Shown in pieces: positions 8,048 to 18,472 of a stretch of DNA of 64,000 nucleotides. The stretch comes from 13-2-20CM-66-19 sp963760225 (GTDB taxonomy: Bacteria > Pseudomonadota > Gammaproteobacteria > Steroidobacterales > Steroidobacteraceae), in contig CAVXCD010000003.1 of the NCBI GenBank assembly GCA_963760225.1, positions 186,001 to 250,000 on the forward strand. Direction: 5' to 3'. Within the stretch, counting starts at the first letter, position 1. Each line of letters opens with the position of its first letter. The position numbers and the translations under genes were made by a program. The notes under the pieces are model-generated. The model saw nothing but the letters and a program-made list of their open reading frames with translations. It was not told where the DNA came from and made no database searches.

Positions 8048-8953
8048 ATGCCCTGGGAGTACGCAGCGGAGCTGACCACGGTGTATCGCTCGCTCCGGCG
8101 CCGCGACTGCGAGGAGCGGCTGCTGGTGCTCACCGCCGTCGGCGTCGAGGGCGTGGTGGTCCCCGCCGAAGGGGAATTCCGCCTGCAGGTCCCGAGCGCC
8201 GCCGCGCCCGAGGCGCTGCGGCACCTGCTGCAGTACGAGTCCGAGAACCGCCCGCCGCCGCCACTGCCGCCGCCGCCGCCGCTGTACCCGAATGCCTGGG
8301 CCGGCTGCGCCGGTTACGCGCTGGTGCTGCTCGCAGTGGCCTGGGCGGTCTCGAGCGGCGCCGTGCGGCTCGACGCCTTCGAGCTGGGCGAGCTCGACGC
8401 GGCGCGCGTGCAGGCGGGTCAGTGGTGGCGCGCCTGGACGGCGCTCACGCTGCACCTCGACGGCCCGCACCTGGCGGCGAACCTCGCCGCCGGCATCTGG
8501 TTCGGTTACCTCGCCGGCCGGCAGATGGGCAGCGGCACGGCGTGGCTGCTCGCCACCACGGGGGCTGCGATCGCCAATCTGCTCGAGGGGCTGTGCGGCC
8601 CGCCCGAGCACCGCGCGGTGGGCGCCTCGACCTGCGTCTTCAGCGTGCTCGGGATGATGTCGGCGTACTCGTGGCGCGAACGTTTCGCGCTGCCGCAGCG
8701 CTGGGCGCGGCGCTGGGGTCCGCTGGTGGCCGGCGTGATCCTGCTCGGCTGGACCGGATCGGGCGGGGAGGGGAGCGAGGTAGACGTGGACGTGGTGGCG
8801 CATCTGGGCGGATTCGCCGCCGGCGCGCTGCTCGGAGCCGCGGCCGCCCTGCCGCGCCTGCAGCAGCGCCTGCGCCGCGTGCCGCAGTGGCTGAGCGGCG
8901 GCGCGGCGCTCGCCTCGCTCGCGATCGCCTGGAGCTGCGCGCTGCGCAGCTGA
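8048..8953 (+). CDS. Rhomboid family intramembrane serine protease (variant GAST motif)
   Basis: The 301-residue product has a soluble N-terminal domain (about 1-80), a polyproline linker (PPPPLPPPPPLYP) and a rhomboid membrane domain. WWRAWTALTLHLDGPHLAANL carries the conserved histidine and asparagine of helix 2. GASTCVFSVLGM supplies the catalytic serine, with threonine replacing the usual last glycine of GxSG. VVAHLGGFAAGALLG holds the catalytic histidine. Rhomboids cut substrates within the inner membrane. Both catalytic residues are present, so activity is plausible, but the altered oxyanion-side glycine is unusual. It follows the ydcF-like gene by 14 bases, suggesting an operon, and converges on the TraB/GumN-like gene. 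Confidence 0.85.
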   Translation: MPWEYAAELTTVYRSLRRRDCEERLLVLTAVGVEGVVVPAEGEFRLQVPSAAAPEALRHLLQYESENRPPPPLPPPPPLYPNAWAGCAGYALVLLAVAWAVSSGAVRLDAFELGELDAARVQAGQWWRAWTALTLHLDGPHLAANLAAGIWFGYLAGRQMGSGTAWLLATTGAAIANLLEGLCGPPEHRAVGASTCVFSVLGMMSAYSWRERFALPQRWARRWGPLVAGVILLGWTGSGGEGSEVDVDVVAHLGGFAAGALLGAAAALPRLQQRLRRVPQWLSGGAALASLAIAWSCALRS

Positions 8954-8966
8954 AGCGCAGGCGCCT

Positions 8967-9977
8967 TCAGGGACCTGTGACCTCGTAGCCGCGCGAGCGC
9001 AGCACGGCGAGCGCGCCGTCGGTGCCCAGCAGGCGATCCATCGACTGCACGGCGAGCGTGCCGTGATTGCGCGCCAGTCCGTCCTGCACCGCCAGCAACC
9101 AGTCGTCGGAGGCCGCGGCGATCAGCTTCCTCACGCGCTCGGAGGTCGAGACTGCGGCCAGGCACGCGGTGCGGTCATCGGCGTGTGGCAGGCGGCGCAG
9201 CGCATCGACGTCGCCCAGCGCCCAGGCGCGGGCCCGCGCCTGCATCGCCCCAAGGTCCGTCTCGAGCAGCGTGACCACCGCGTCGAGGCAGGCGACCTCG
9301 CCGGCGAGCGGTGTCGCGCCGACGTCCTTGAGCACATGGACCGGATCCTCGATGCGCAGCTTGTCCTGGTGGATGCGCACTCCCTGCCGGCGGGCGAGGC
9401 TGAGCACCTCGTCCTGCACCTCGTTATGCAGCGCGAGGCCCGCGGCATCGAACACGCGCATCAGCAGCTCGCGCGCGGCCAGCATGGGGCGCATCTGCTC
9501 GAGCTTGCGATCACGCGGATCGTAGCGCACCTCGAGCGCCGCGACGCGCGCATACAGCTGCGGCGGCAGCGTCTCGCGCAGCGGCAGGTTATCGGGCGGT
9601 TTCTGCAGGCGCCGCCACTCGATGTACACGCGCAGCGCGGTGATCGGGTTGGCGCCGATACCGTAGGCAGGCCAGGCGGGCACGACCTGCTGCGATTGCC
9701 TCAGCACTTCCTGCACCGCGTCCGGCTGCCACACCATCTTCTTCGGCAGCGGCGCGATGGTGCCGAGGATCCACAGGGTGTGATCGCCCCGGCGTACGAT
9801 CCACATGCGCGGCCCCTGGTGGCGGCCTTCGACCACGACCTCGGGGGGCGCGGACGCGTCGGCCGCCGCCGCACCATCCGCGGGCGGTTGGGCGCGTGCG
9901 CCGCCAGCTGCGCACAGCAGCGCCAGAAGCGTCACCGACCCTGCGGCGATCCGGCAGCGGGACATCATCCGACGCAT
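8967..9977 (-). CDS. TraB/GumN-like exported protein lacking the usual GxxH motifs
   Basis: The product of about 336 residues has a signal peptide (RIAAGSVTLLALLCAAGGARAQ) and then a TraB/GumN-type domain: MWIVRRGDHTLWILGTIAPLPKKMVWQ, then a helical middle, then LAVQSMDRLLGTDGALAVLRSRGYEV. Family members carry two GxxH motifs that, in the related Tiki proteases, bind metal. Here the first reads GTIA, and the C-terminal one, normally near GAGH, is absent as well. The fold is recognisable but peptidase activity is unlikely. The start at ATG 9977 was chosen because it gives the signal peptide. It lies 17 bases downstream of a lipoprotein gene on the same strand, probably in one operon. Confidence 0.7.
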   Translation of the reverse strand: MRRMMSRCRIAAGSVTLLALLCAAGGARAQPPADGAAAADASAPPEVVVEGRHQGPRMWIVRRGDHTLWILGTIAPLPKKMVWQPDAVQEVLRQSQQVVPAWPAYGIGANPITALRVYIEWRRLQKPPDNLPLRETLPPQLYARVAALEVRYDPRDRKLEQMRPMLAARELLMRVFDAAGLALHNEVQDEVLSLARRQGVRIHQDKLRIEDPVHVLKDVGATPLAGEVACLDAVVTLLETDLGAMQARARAWALGDVDALRRLPHADDRTACLAAVSTSERVRKLIAAASDDWLLAVQDGLARNHGTLAVQSMDRLLGTDGALAVLRSRGYEVTGP

Positions 9978-9994
9978 GTTTGCGCGCGACAAGA

Positions 9995-10714
9995 TCAATC
10001 GCTGTTGGGCAGCCGCGGGGCACTCTCGGTGGTCGCGCGGTATATGCGTACCAGGTCCACCGCGGGGAGCTCGCCCCCACCGATGTGCAGTTTGTCGATC
10101 AGCTGGCTGCCATCGGGCGACAGCGTGTACTCCTCGGTCACGTCCGGTCCCATCTGGGCGCGCACCCGTATGACATAGGCGCGTCCCTGCCATCCCGAGG
10201 TCTGGTCTCCCACGCCACTCTCCGCCGACACGACGCTATGCGCCCCGGGCGTGAAGCTGCGCCGCGAGGTGCCGTAATCCAGCACGAACTCGCCCGCGCC
10301 CTGGCGCACGGTGAGAAAATTGCCGCGGTCCACCGCGGCCTGGATCACGTGCGCCATCGGCGAACGTCGCAGCGGGTCGGGGCGGCGCCCGTTGGCTGCG
10401 GCCGGCGGCTCGGGCTCCGAGTCCTCCACGCTGTCCTGGGATTGCGAGGCGCCGTTGGCCCCGCGCGTCCCCGGGCGCGCCGGCGGGGGCGGCGCCTGTG
10501 CCTGCGCCGCTTGCTGGCGCGCGATGATCTTGAAAGCCTCGGCACGCATCTTGTCGAGAAGCTTCTGCGGGTCATCGCTCGCGGTGGGGTCGAGCTTCCA
10601 GTTGCCCGCCAGACTCACTCCGGCCGGCGGCTCGGCGGCCATATGCGTTGCGCAGCCGGCAAGCGCCACGGCGGCGGCCACGAGCACCACCTCCGCGGCA
10701 CGACGTTTGCGCAT
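9995..10714 (-). CDS. Putative lipoprotein of unknown function
   Basis: The 239-residue product starts MRKRRAAEVVLVAAAVALAGC, a lipoprotein signal with lipobox LAGC. The mature part begins with AGNWKLDPTASDDPQKLL, a 'solute plus weight' type opening seen in several uncharacterised periplasmic proteins, continues with an Ala/Pro/Gln-rich low-complexity stretch, and ends in a probable beta-rich domain (FLTVRQGAGEFVLDYG to LVRIYRA). I do not recognise the family. It is transcribed ahead of the TraB/GumN-like gene and divergently from the CPXCG gene. Confidence 0.7.
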   Translation of the reverse strand: MRKRRAAEVVLVAAAVALAGCATHMAAEPPAGVSLAGNWKLDPTASDDPQKLLDKMRAEAFKIIARQQAAQAQAPPPPARPGTRGANGASQSQDSVEDSEPEPPAAANGRRPDPLRRSPMAHVIQAAVDRGNFLTVRQGAGEFVLDYGTSRRSFTPGAHSVVSAESGVGDQTSGWQGRAYVIRVRAQMGPDVTEEYTLSPDGSQLIDKLHIGGGELPAVDLVRIYRATTESAPRLPNSD

Positions 10715-10779
10715 ATTGGCGTATCCTCACAGCTCCAGCAGATGAGTGCAGCATCGCAGTTCGCCCCGCTTTCGCGCAA

Positions 10780-11097
10780 ATGAGCAAACCACGCCAGGCT
10801 CCCGGGCTCGACCGTCTGCGGCGGCGCATCGCGCGGCTCGACGGGCCGAGCATCGACGAGCTCTACGGTCTGGAGCCGGTGTGGGAGCCCGCCGCCGGCA
10901 AGCGCCTGACGGCGGAGGAATTCGTCGCGGTGCTGTGTCCCTGGTGCGGTGAGCGGCTCGAGACCCGCGTGGATATGACGGCGGACGAGCCGGCGTACGT
11001 GGAGGATTGCGAGGTGTGCTGCCGGCCGATCGAGTTTCATGCCGAACGCGACGCCGGCGGGGCATTGCTCGCGCTCGAGGTGCGGCGGCTGGACTGA
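10780..11097 (+). CDS. CPXCG-motif cysteine-rich protein
   Basis: The 105-residue product carries two pairs of cysteines: LCPWCGE near residue 55 and CEVCCRPI near residue 80. This is the pattern of the small CPXCG cysteine-rich family and suggests a single zinc knuckle. The first 45 residues are basic and helical. The function of the family is unknown; members are cytoplasmic and often stand alone. ATG 10780 was taken because upstream codons in the frame do not resemble the family. The DUF885 gene begins 13 bases after the stop with its own strong ribosome site. Confidence 0.7.
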   Translation: MSKPRQAPGLDRLRRRIARLDGPSIDELYGLEPVWEPAAGKRLTAEEFVAVLCPWCGERLETRVDMTADEPAYVEDCEVCCRPIEFHAERDAGGALLALEVRRLD

Positions 11098-11110
11098 AGG
11101 AGGGCGCGAA

Positions 11111-12851
<1,741 letters not shown>

Positions 12852-12862
<11 letters not shown>

Positions 12863-13763
12863 CGGCGGCCTGCAGGAAGGTGAGGGTCGCGCTGTCGGCG
12901 TCGAGCCGCACGGCGGCGCCGAGCGGCACCGGCTCGTTGACGTCGCCGTGCCCGATCGGAAAGCCCGCGGCGCACGGCAGCCCGGTCGCCTCGGCCAGCT
13001 CGCGCAGCACGTCGGCGCTGCCATAGGCGGCATCCGGCTCCTCACAGCCGGTGAAGGTGCCGAGCACGATGCCGCGTACGCGGTCGAACACGCCGGCAAG
13101 CTGCAGATGCGTCCACATGCGATCGAGACGGTAGGGGCGCTCGCCCTGGTCCTCGAGCAGCAGCACGGCGCCGTCGATGGCGGGCATGAACGGCGTGCCG
13201 AGCACGCGTGAGAACACCGAGAGATTGCCGCCGAGCAGCGGCCCCTCGGCGACGCCGCCCACATAGGTGGCGGCGCCGCGCAGCGCGGCGGCCGGGGCGC
13301 TCGACTCGAGCAGGCCGAAGAGGCGCTCGCAGGTGGCCCGCGGCAGGCGGCCGAGCTGCGTCAGCACCGGGCCGTGAATGCTGATGCGACCGTGCGCCTG
13401 CATCCACAGGTGCAGCGCCGTGATGTCCGAGAAACCGATCAGCAGCTTCGCCGCAGCGGACGGGTCCGCAGCGCGCAGCCGGCCGAGCAGCCGCGTGGCG
13501 CCATAACCGCCGCGGGCGCAGAACAGCGCGCGCACCTCGGGATCGGCGAGCGCGGCGTTGAGCTCATCGAGTCGCCGCCCGTCGCTGCCGGCGAGGTAGC
13601 GCTGGCGCTCGAAGATCCCCGGTCCGTAGACGCTCTCGTAGCGGGCGTCGACCAGCGCCAGCCCGGCGTCGAACGCCGCGCGGTCGAAGCCGCTCGCCGG
13701 CGCGATGACCGCGACGCAATCCCCGGGATGCAGTGCCGGGCAGGGACGGAAACTCGCGCTCAA
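12852..13763 (-). CDS. ldcA: LD-carboxypeptidase (murein tetrapeptide carboxypeptidase, peptidase S66)
   Basis: The 303-residue product matches the S66 family in length. It begins LHPGDCVAVIAPASGF, contains FCARGGYGATRLL, and has the nucleophile motif IGFSDITALH with serine at about residue 112. The conserved glutamate is in VLLLEDQGE and the histidine in GFPIGHGDVNEPVPLG, completing the Ser-Glu-His triad known for LdcA. The enzyme removes the terminal D-alanine from murein tetrapeptides in the cytoplasm during cell-wall recycling. It converges with the DUF885 gene and overlaps it by 11 bases. No other recycling gene is adjacent. Confidence 0.9.
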
Positions 13764-13838
13764 CGCCGGTGCCCTCGGATGCAGCTACAATACCAACGGG
13801 TCGGCGCGGACTCTAGGCGCGGGTGTAAGGCAACGTCA

Positions 13839-14033
13839 ATGATCACATTCCTGCTGTGGCTGCTGCTGTTGGTGGTGTGCTGGCCGGTCGCGCTGCTGGC
13901 GCTGCTGCTCTACCCGCTGGTGTGGCTGCTGCTGCTGCCGTTGCGGCTGGTGGGCATCGCGGTCGAGGGCGTATTTGCGCTGCTGCGCGCGCTGATCCTG
14001 CTGCCGGCACGAGTGCTCGGCGAGCGCCGCTAG
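13839..14033 (+). CDS. Small leucine-rich membrane protein
   Basis: A 64-residue frame starting MITFLLWLLLLVVCW contains 24 leucines and two or three hydrophobic segments separated by prolines, ending in a basic LGERR tail. Nothing beyond membrane localisation can be said. It lies between the divergent ldcA gene and a convergent small gene. A ribosome site is weak (AAGG about nine bases upstream). The strong hydrophobic bias over the whole length, ending exactly at the stop, argues for a real gene. Confidence 0.5.
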   Translation: MITFLLWLLLLVVCWPVALLALLLYPLVWLLLLPLRLVGIAVEGVFALLRALILLPARVLGERR

Positions 14034-14046
14034 CTGGCGCGGCTTT

Positions 14047-14268
14047 TCAGTCCGACAGCGCCTTGAGGTCGCGCCGCAGCGCCGCACGTCCGCGGTCAAG
14101 CTGATCGAGCCGCGCGGCAGCGGCGCGCAAGGCGGGCAGATTCTGCACCGGGGCGGCGTGCAGGCGGCGGTAGGCATTGCGTGCCGTAACCCACAGCCGG
14201 TAGATGCGAGCATGGCGCTCCGCCAGCTGGCGACGCAGTGTGATCAGGCCGAGCGCGCTGCGGTACAT
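14047..14268 (-). CDS. Small basic helical protein, unknown function
   Basis: The frame of about 73 residues (MYRSALGLITLRRQL... ending LKALSD) is predicted to be almost entirely helical, rich in Arg, Ala and Leu, with heptad-like leucine spacing that could form a coiled coil. No family is recognised. An upstream in-frame start at 14319 would add 17 residues of different composition. It converges with the small membrane protein gene and is divergent from the kdp operon. Support is only its open frame and amphipathic pattern. Confidence 0.35.
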   Translation of the reverse strand: MYRSALGLITLRRQLAERHARIYRLWVTARNAYRRLHAAPVQNLPALRAAAARLDQLDRGRAALRRDLKALSD

Positions 14269-14407
14269 CGGGCGCCAATCTCGCGCATCAGCGCCCCCTG
14301 GTAACAGTGCAGCCGTCACAATTCGCGGCAGCGCGATTCCTCACGCACTACTCACACCGGGGACGGTAACTTTCCCGTTCCCCTCGTCTCGAACGCGGCT
14401 ACCCAAC

Positions 14408-14500
14408 ATGGACCTGATATTCATCCTCGCCGTGCTGCTTCTGTATGCGGGCAGCCACGCGCTGGTGGTGGCGTTCGCGCGCCTGGCGAGGAGCGCATGA
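14408..14500 (+). CDS. 30-residue membrane peptide at the head of the kdp operon
   Basis: The frame MDLIFILAVLLLYAGSHALV... (30 residues) is a single hydrophobic helix with a basic end (FARLARSA). Its stop overlaps the kdpF start as ATGA, and kdpF in turn overlaps kdpA, so three consecutive membrane proteins are linked by stop-start overlap. KdpF is a separate peptide here, so this is an additional one. By position it may be a small Kdp accessory subunit; that is inference. No clear ribosome site is seen upstream of the ATG. Confidence 0.5.
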   Translation: MDLIFILAVLLLYAGSHALVVAFARLARSA

Positions 14501-14586
14501 ACGTCGTCTACGCGGTGAGCGGGTTGCTGACGGTGGCGCTGTTCGCCTATCTGCTGTACGCGCTGCTCAAGCCTGAGAAGTTCTGA
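14497..14586 (+). CDS. kdpF: KdpF, small subunit of the K+-transporting ATPase
   Basis: The 29-residue product is one membrane helix ending in ALLKPEKF, the characteristic KdpF C-terminus. KdpF sits against KdpA and stabilises the KdpFABC complex in the inner membrane. The ATG overlaps the stop of the upstream 30-residue peptide, with GAGGAG just before it, and the stop TGA overlaps the kdpA start (TGATG). Length and position immediately before kdpA agree with the family. Confidence 0.92.
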   Translation: MNVVYAVSGLLTVALFAYLLYALLKPEKF

Positions 14587-16394
14587 TGACGGCGCTCACC
14601 TGGGCCCTGATCGGGGTGTTCCTGCTGCTGGTGCTGGCGTGCGTCAAGCCGCTCGGGTTGTACATGGCGAACGTGTTCGAGGGCCGCGCCATCTGGGCGC
14701 TGCGTGCCGGCGCGCGGCTCGAGCGCTGCACCTGGCGGCTGTGCGGCATCGACCCGGCGCGCGAGATGGATTGGAAGGAATACGCCGTCGGGCTGCTGCT
14801 GTTCAATACGCTCGGGGCGCTGACGGTGTATGGGCTGCAGCGCCTGCAGGCATGGCTGCCGCTCAACCCGCAGCACTTTACCAACCTGTCGCCCGACTCG
14901 GCCTTCAACACCGCGGTGAGCTTCGTCACCAACACCAACTGGCAGGGGTACTCCGGCGAGTCCGCCATGAGCTACCTGACGCAGATGGCCGGTCTTGCGG
15001 TGCAGAATTTCCTGTCGGCCGCCAGCGGCATCGTGGTGTCGATCGTGCTGGTGCGCGGCCTGGCACGGCACAGCGCGGCCACCATCGGCAATCTGTGGGT
15101 CGACCTGACGCGCGCCACGCTGTACGTGCTGCTGCCGCTGGCGTTGCTGCTGGCGCTGGCGCTGGTGTCGCAGGGGGTGATCCAGAATTTTCGCGCCTAC
15201 CAGGACGTCACCACGCTCGAGACGCTCACCTGGCAGCAGCCGAAGACCGACGCCGCGGGCAACCCCGTCAAGGACGCCACCGGCAACCCCGTGCAGGAAA
15301 GCCAGAGCACGCGCACCCAGACCCTGCCGATGGGACCGATCGCCTCCCAGGAGAGCATCAAGGAGCTCGGCACCAACGGCGGCGGCTTCCTCAACGCGAA
15401 CTCCGCCCACCCCTACGAGAATCCGACCGCGCTGTCGAACCTGCTGGAGATGCTGGCGATCCTGGCCATTCCCGCCGCGCTCACCTACACCTTCGGCCGC
15501 ATGGTCGGGGACGCGCGCCAGGGCTGGGCGGTGCTCGCCGCGATGGCGCTGCTGTTCGTGGCGCTGCTGCTGGTGGTCGAGCACAGCGAGCAGCAGGGCA
15601 ATCCGCTCATCGCGCGCCTCGGTGTCGATCAGGCCGCGAGCGCCACCCAGGCCGGCGGCAACATGGAAGGCAAGGAAACGCGCTTCGGCATCGCGGCCTC
15701 CGCGCTGTTCGCCGCAGTCACGACCGCGACCTCGTGTGGCGCGGTCAACGGCATGCACGACTCGTACACGCCGCTCGGTGGCTTCGTGCCGCTGTTCCAG
15801 ATGCAGCTCGGCGAGGTGGTTTTCGGCGGGGTGGGCACGGGCCTTTACTCCATGCTGATCTTCGCCATCGTCGGGGTGTTCATCGCCGGACTCATGATCG
15901 GGCGCACGCCCGAGTACCTCGGCAAGAAGATCGAGTCCTTCGAGATGAAGATGAGCTCGATCGCGATCCTGGTGATGCCCTTCATCGTGCTCACCGGCAC
16001 GGCGATCGCCGTGAGCGTGGACGCCGGTCGTGCCGCGGTCGGCAATCCGGGCGCCCATGGCTTCTCTGAGATCCTGTACGCCTTCTCCTCGGCGGGCAAC
16101 AACAACGGCAGCGCCTTCGGCGGTATCTCGGCCAACACTCCTTTCTACAACGTCGCGCTCGCGCTCACCATGTGGCTCGGGCGCTTCTGGCCGATCGTCG
16201 CGGTACTCGCCGTGGCCGGCTCGATGGCGGCGAAGAAGCGTATACCGGTGAGCGACGGCACCATGCCCACGCACGGGCCGACCTTCGTGGTGCTGCTGAT
16301 CGGTACGGTGCTGCTGGTGGGCGCGCTCACCTTCGTGCCGGCGCTCGCGCTCGGCCCGATCGTCGAGCAGGTGATGCTGTGGGGGCGGCCGTGA
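14586..16394 (+). CDS. kdpA: KdpA, potassium-binding subunit of the Kdp K+-ATPase
   Basis: The 602-residue polytopic protein carries the channel-like K+ selectivity loops of KdpA: GTNGGGFLNANSAHPYENPT, ATSCGAVNGMHDS and FSSAGNNNGSAFGG. Length matches other KdpA proteins (about 560-600). KdpA selects and translocates K+ through the inner membrane, driven by ATP hydrolysis in KdpB. The start overlaps the kdpF stop; the stop overlaps the GTG of kdpB as GTGA. There is a slightly long extracytoplasmic loop around DAAGNPVKDATGNPVQES with two imperfect copies of A(T/A)GNPV, which accounts for part of the length. Confidence 0.97.
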   Translation: MTALTWALIGVFLLLVLACVKPLGLYMANVFEGRAIWALRAGARLERCTWRLCGIDPAREMDWKEYAVGLLLFNTLGALTVYGLQRLQAWLPLNPQHFTNLSPDSAFNTAVSFVTNTNWQGYSGESAMSYLTQMAGLAVQNFLSAASGIVVSIVLVRGLARHSAATIGNLWVDLTRATLYVLLPLALLLALALVSQGVIQNFRAYQDVTTLETLTWQQPKTDAAGNPVKDATGNPVQESQSTRTQTLPMGPIASQESIKELGTNGGGFLNANSAHPYENPTALSNLLEMLAILAIPAALTYTFGRMVGDARQGWAVLAAMALLFVALLLVVEHSEQQGNPLIARLGVDQAASATQAGGNMEGKETRFGIAASALFAAVTTATSCGAVNGMHDSYTPLGGFVPLFQMQLGEVVFGGVGTGLYSMLIFAIVGVFIAGLMIGRTPEYLGKKIESFEMKMSSIAILVMPFIVLTGTAIAVSVDAGRAAVGNPGAHGFSEILYAFSSAGNNNGSAFGGISANTPFYNVALALTMWLGRFWPIVAVLAVAGSMAAKKRIPVSDGTMPTHGPTFVVLLIGTVLLVGALTFVPALALGPIVEQVMLWGRP

Positions 16395-18457
16395 CGCGCC
16401 GCGAGCTGCGTCTGTTCGACCGTTCGCTGCTCCTCCCCGCGGGCATCGACGCGCTGCGCAAGCTCTCACCAAGGCTGCAGTGGCGCAACCCGGTGATGTT
16501 CGTGGTCTACATCGGCAGCGTCCTCACCAGCGTGTTGTGGCTGCAGGCGCTCGGCGGCGCCGGCGAAGCGCCGGCCTGGTTCATTTTCAACATCGCGCTG
16601 TGGCTGTGGTTCACGGTGCTGTTCGCCAATTTCGCCGAGGCGCTCGCCGAGGGGCGCAGCAAGGCGCAGGCGGCGGCGCTGCGTGGTCTGCGCCAGACGG
16701 TGTTTGCCAAGAAGCTCGATGATCCCGCCAGGCGTAGCGGCAGCCGCAGCGTGCGGGCCGAGGACCTGCGGCGCGGCGACGTGGTGCTGGTCGAGGCGGG
16801 TGACTACGTGCCGGCCGACGGCGAGGTGATCTCCGGGGCCGCCTCGGTGGACGAGAGCGCCATTACCGGGGAATCCGCGCCGGTGATCCGCGAGTCGGGC
16901 GGGGACTTCTCGGCGGTGACCGGCGGCACACGCGTGCTGTCGGACTGGATCGTGGTGCGGGTCACGGTGAACCCCGGCGAGACCTTCCTCGACCGCATGA
17001 TCGCGATGGTGGAGAGCGCGCGCCGTCAGAAGACGCCGAACGAGATCGCCCTCACCATTCTGCTGGTGGCACTGACCCTGGTGTTTCTGCTGGCGACGGC
17101 GACGCTGCTGCCGTACTCGCTCTACAGCGTCGCGGTGGCGAAGCTCGGCGTGCCGATCACCATCACGGCGCTCATCGCGCTGCTGGTGTGCCTGATCCCC
17201 ACCACCATCGGCGCGCTGCTGTCGGCGATCGGCGTCGCGGGCATGAGCCGCATGCTGCAGGCCAACGTCATCGCCACCTCCGGCCGCGCGGTCGAGGCCG
17301 CCGGGGACGTCGACGTGCTGCTGCTCGACAAGACCGGCACGATCACGCTCGGCAACCGCCAGGCCGCCGCCTTCATGCCCGCCGTCGGCGTGAGCGAAGA
17401 GGAGCTTGCCGACGCCGCCCAGCTCGCCTCGCTCGCGGATGAGACGCCGGAAGGGCGCAGCGTCGTGGTGCTCGCCAAGCAGCGGTTCAGCCTGCGCGAG
17501 CGCGATCTCGCCTCGCTCGGCGCCAGCTTCGTGCCTTTCTCTGCTTTGACTCGCATGAGCGGCGTCGACATCGGCACGCGCCAGGTGCGCAAGGGTGCGG
17601 CCGATGCCATTCAGCGCCACGTCGAGGCGTCCGGTCAGGTCTTCCCGCGCGCGGTGCTCAGCACGGTGCAGGACGTCGCCCGCCGCGGCAGCACCCCGCT
17701 GGTGGTCAGCGACGGGCCGCGCGTGCTCGGCATCATCGAGCTGAAGGACATCGTCAAGGGCGGTATCCGCGAGCGCTTCGGGGAGTTGCGCCGCATGGGC
17801 ATCAAGACGGTCATGATCACCGGTGACAACCCGCTCACCGCCGCGGCGATCGCCGCGGAGTCGGGTGTGGACGGCTTTCTCGCCGAAGCGACCCCGGAAG
17901 CCAAGCTCAAACTGATCCGCGAGCACCAGGCGGCCGGCAGGCTGGTGGCGATGACCGGCGACGGCACCAACGATGCCCCGGCACTCGCCCAGGCGGACGT
18001 GGCGGTCGCCATGAATACCGGCACCCAGGCCGCCAAGGAAGCGGGCAACATGGTCGATCTGGATTCGAACCCGACCAAGCTCATTGAGGTGGTGGAGACC
18101 GGCAAGCAGATGCTGATGACCCGCGGCGCGCTCACCACCTTCTCGATCGCCAACGACGTCGCCAAGTACTTCGCCATCATTCCGGCGGCGTTCGTCACCA
18201 CCTACCCGCAGTTGAATGCGCTCAACGTCATGCGCCTGGCGAGTCCGTTTTCGGCGATCCTTGCCGCGGTGATCTTCAACGCACTGATCATCGTGGTGCT
18301 CATTCCGCTCGCCCTGCAGGGGGTTCGCTACCGGCCGCTCGGCGCCGCCACGCTGCTGCGGCGCAACCTGCTGGTCTACGGGCTGGGCGGCATCGTGGTG
18401 CCGTTCCTCGGCATCAAGCTCATCGACGTGGTGCTGGTGCTCGCGCGCCTCACCTGA
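16391..18457 (+). CDS. kdpB: KdpB, P-type ATPase catalytic subunit
   Basis: The 688-residue P-type ATPase has the phosphorylation motif DKTGT with aspartate at residue 313, the actuator motif ITGESAPV, the helix motif CLIPTTIGALLSAIG typical of KdpB, and the hinge MTGDGTNDAPALAQADVAVAMNTG, shown here in parts: TGDGTNDAPA and MNTGTQAAKEA. KdpB hydrolyses ATP and powers K+ uptake through KdpA. The GTG at 16391 overlaps the kdpA stop, and similarity begins there, which fixes the start. kdpC follows after 15 bases. Confidence 0.97.
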   Translation: MTRRELRLFDRSLLLPAGIDALRKLSPRLQWRNPVMFVVYIGSVLTSVLWLQALGGAGEAPAWFIFNIALWLWFTVLFANFAEALAEGRSKAQAAALRGLRQTVFAKKLDDPARRSGSRSVRAEDLRRGDVVLVEAGDYVPADGEVISGAASVDESAITGESAPVIRESGGDFSAVTGGTRVLSDWIVVRVTVNPGETFLDRMIAMVESARRQKTPNEIALTILLVALTLVFLLATATLLPYSLYSVAVAKLGVPITITALIALLVCLIPTTIGALLSAIGVAGMSRMLQANVIATSGRAVEAAGDVDVLLLDKTGTITLGNRQAAAFMPAVGVSEEELADAAQLASLADETPEGRSVVVLAKQRFSLRERDLASLGASFVPFSALTRMSGVDIGTRQVRKGAADAIQRHVEASGQVFPRAVLSTVQDVARRGSTPLVVSDGPRVLGIIELKDIVKGGIRERFGELRRMGIKTVMITGDNPLTAAAIAAESGVDGFLAEATPEAKLKLIREHQAAGRLVAMTGDGTNDAPALAQADVAVAMNTGTQAAKEAGNMVDLDSNPTKLIEVVETGKQMLMTRGALTTFSIANDVAKYFAIIPAAFVTTYPQLNALNVMRLASPFSAILAAVIFNALIIVVLIPLALQGVRYRPLGAATLLRRNLLVYGLGGIVVPFLGIKLIDVVLVLARLT

Positions 18458-18472
18458 GCCCCAGGAGCCGCC

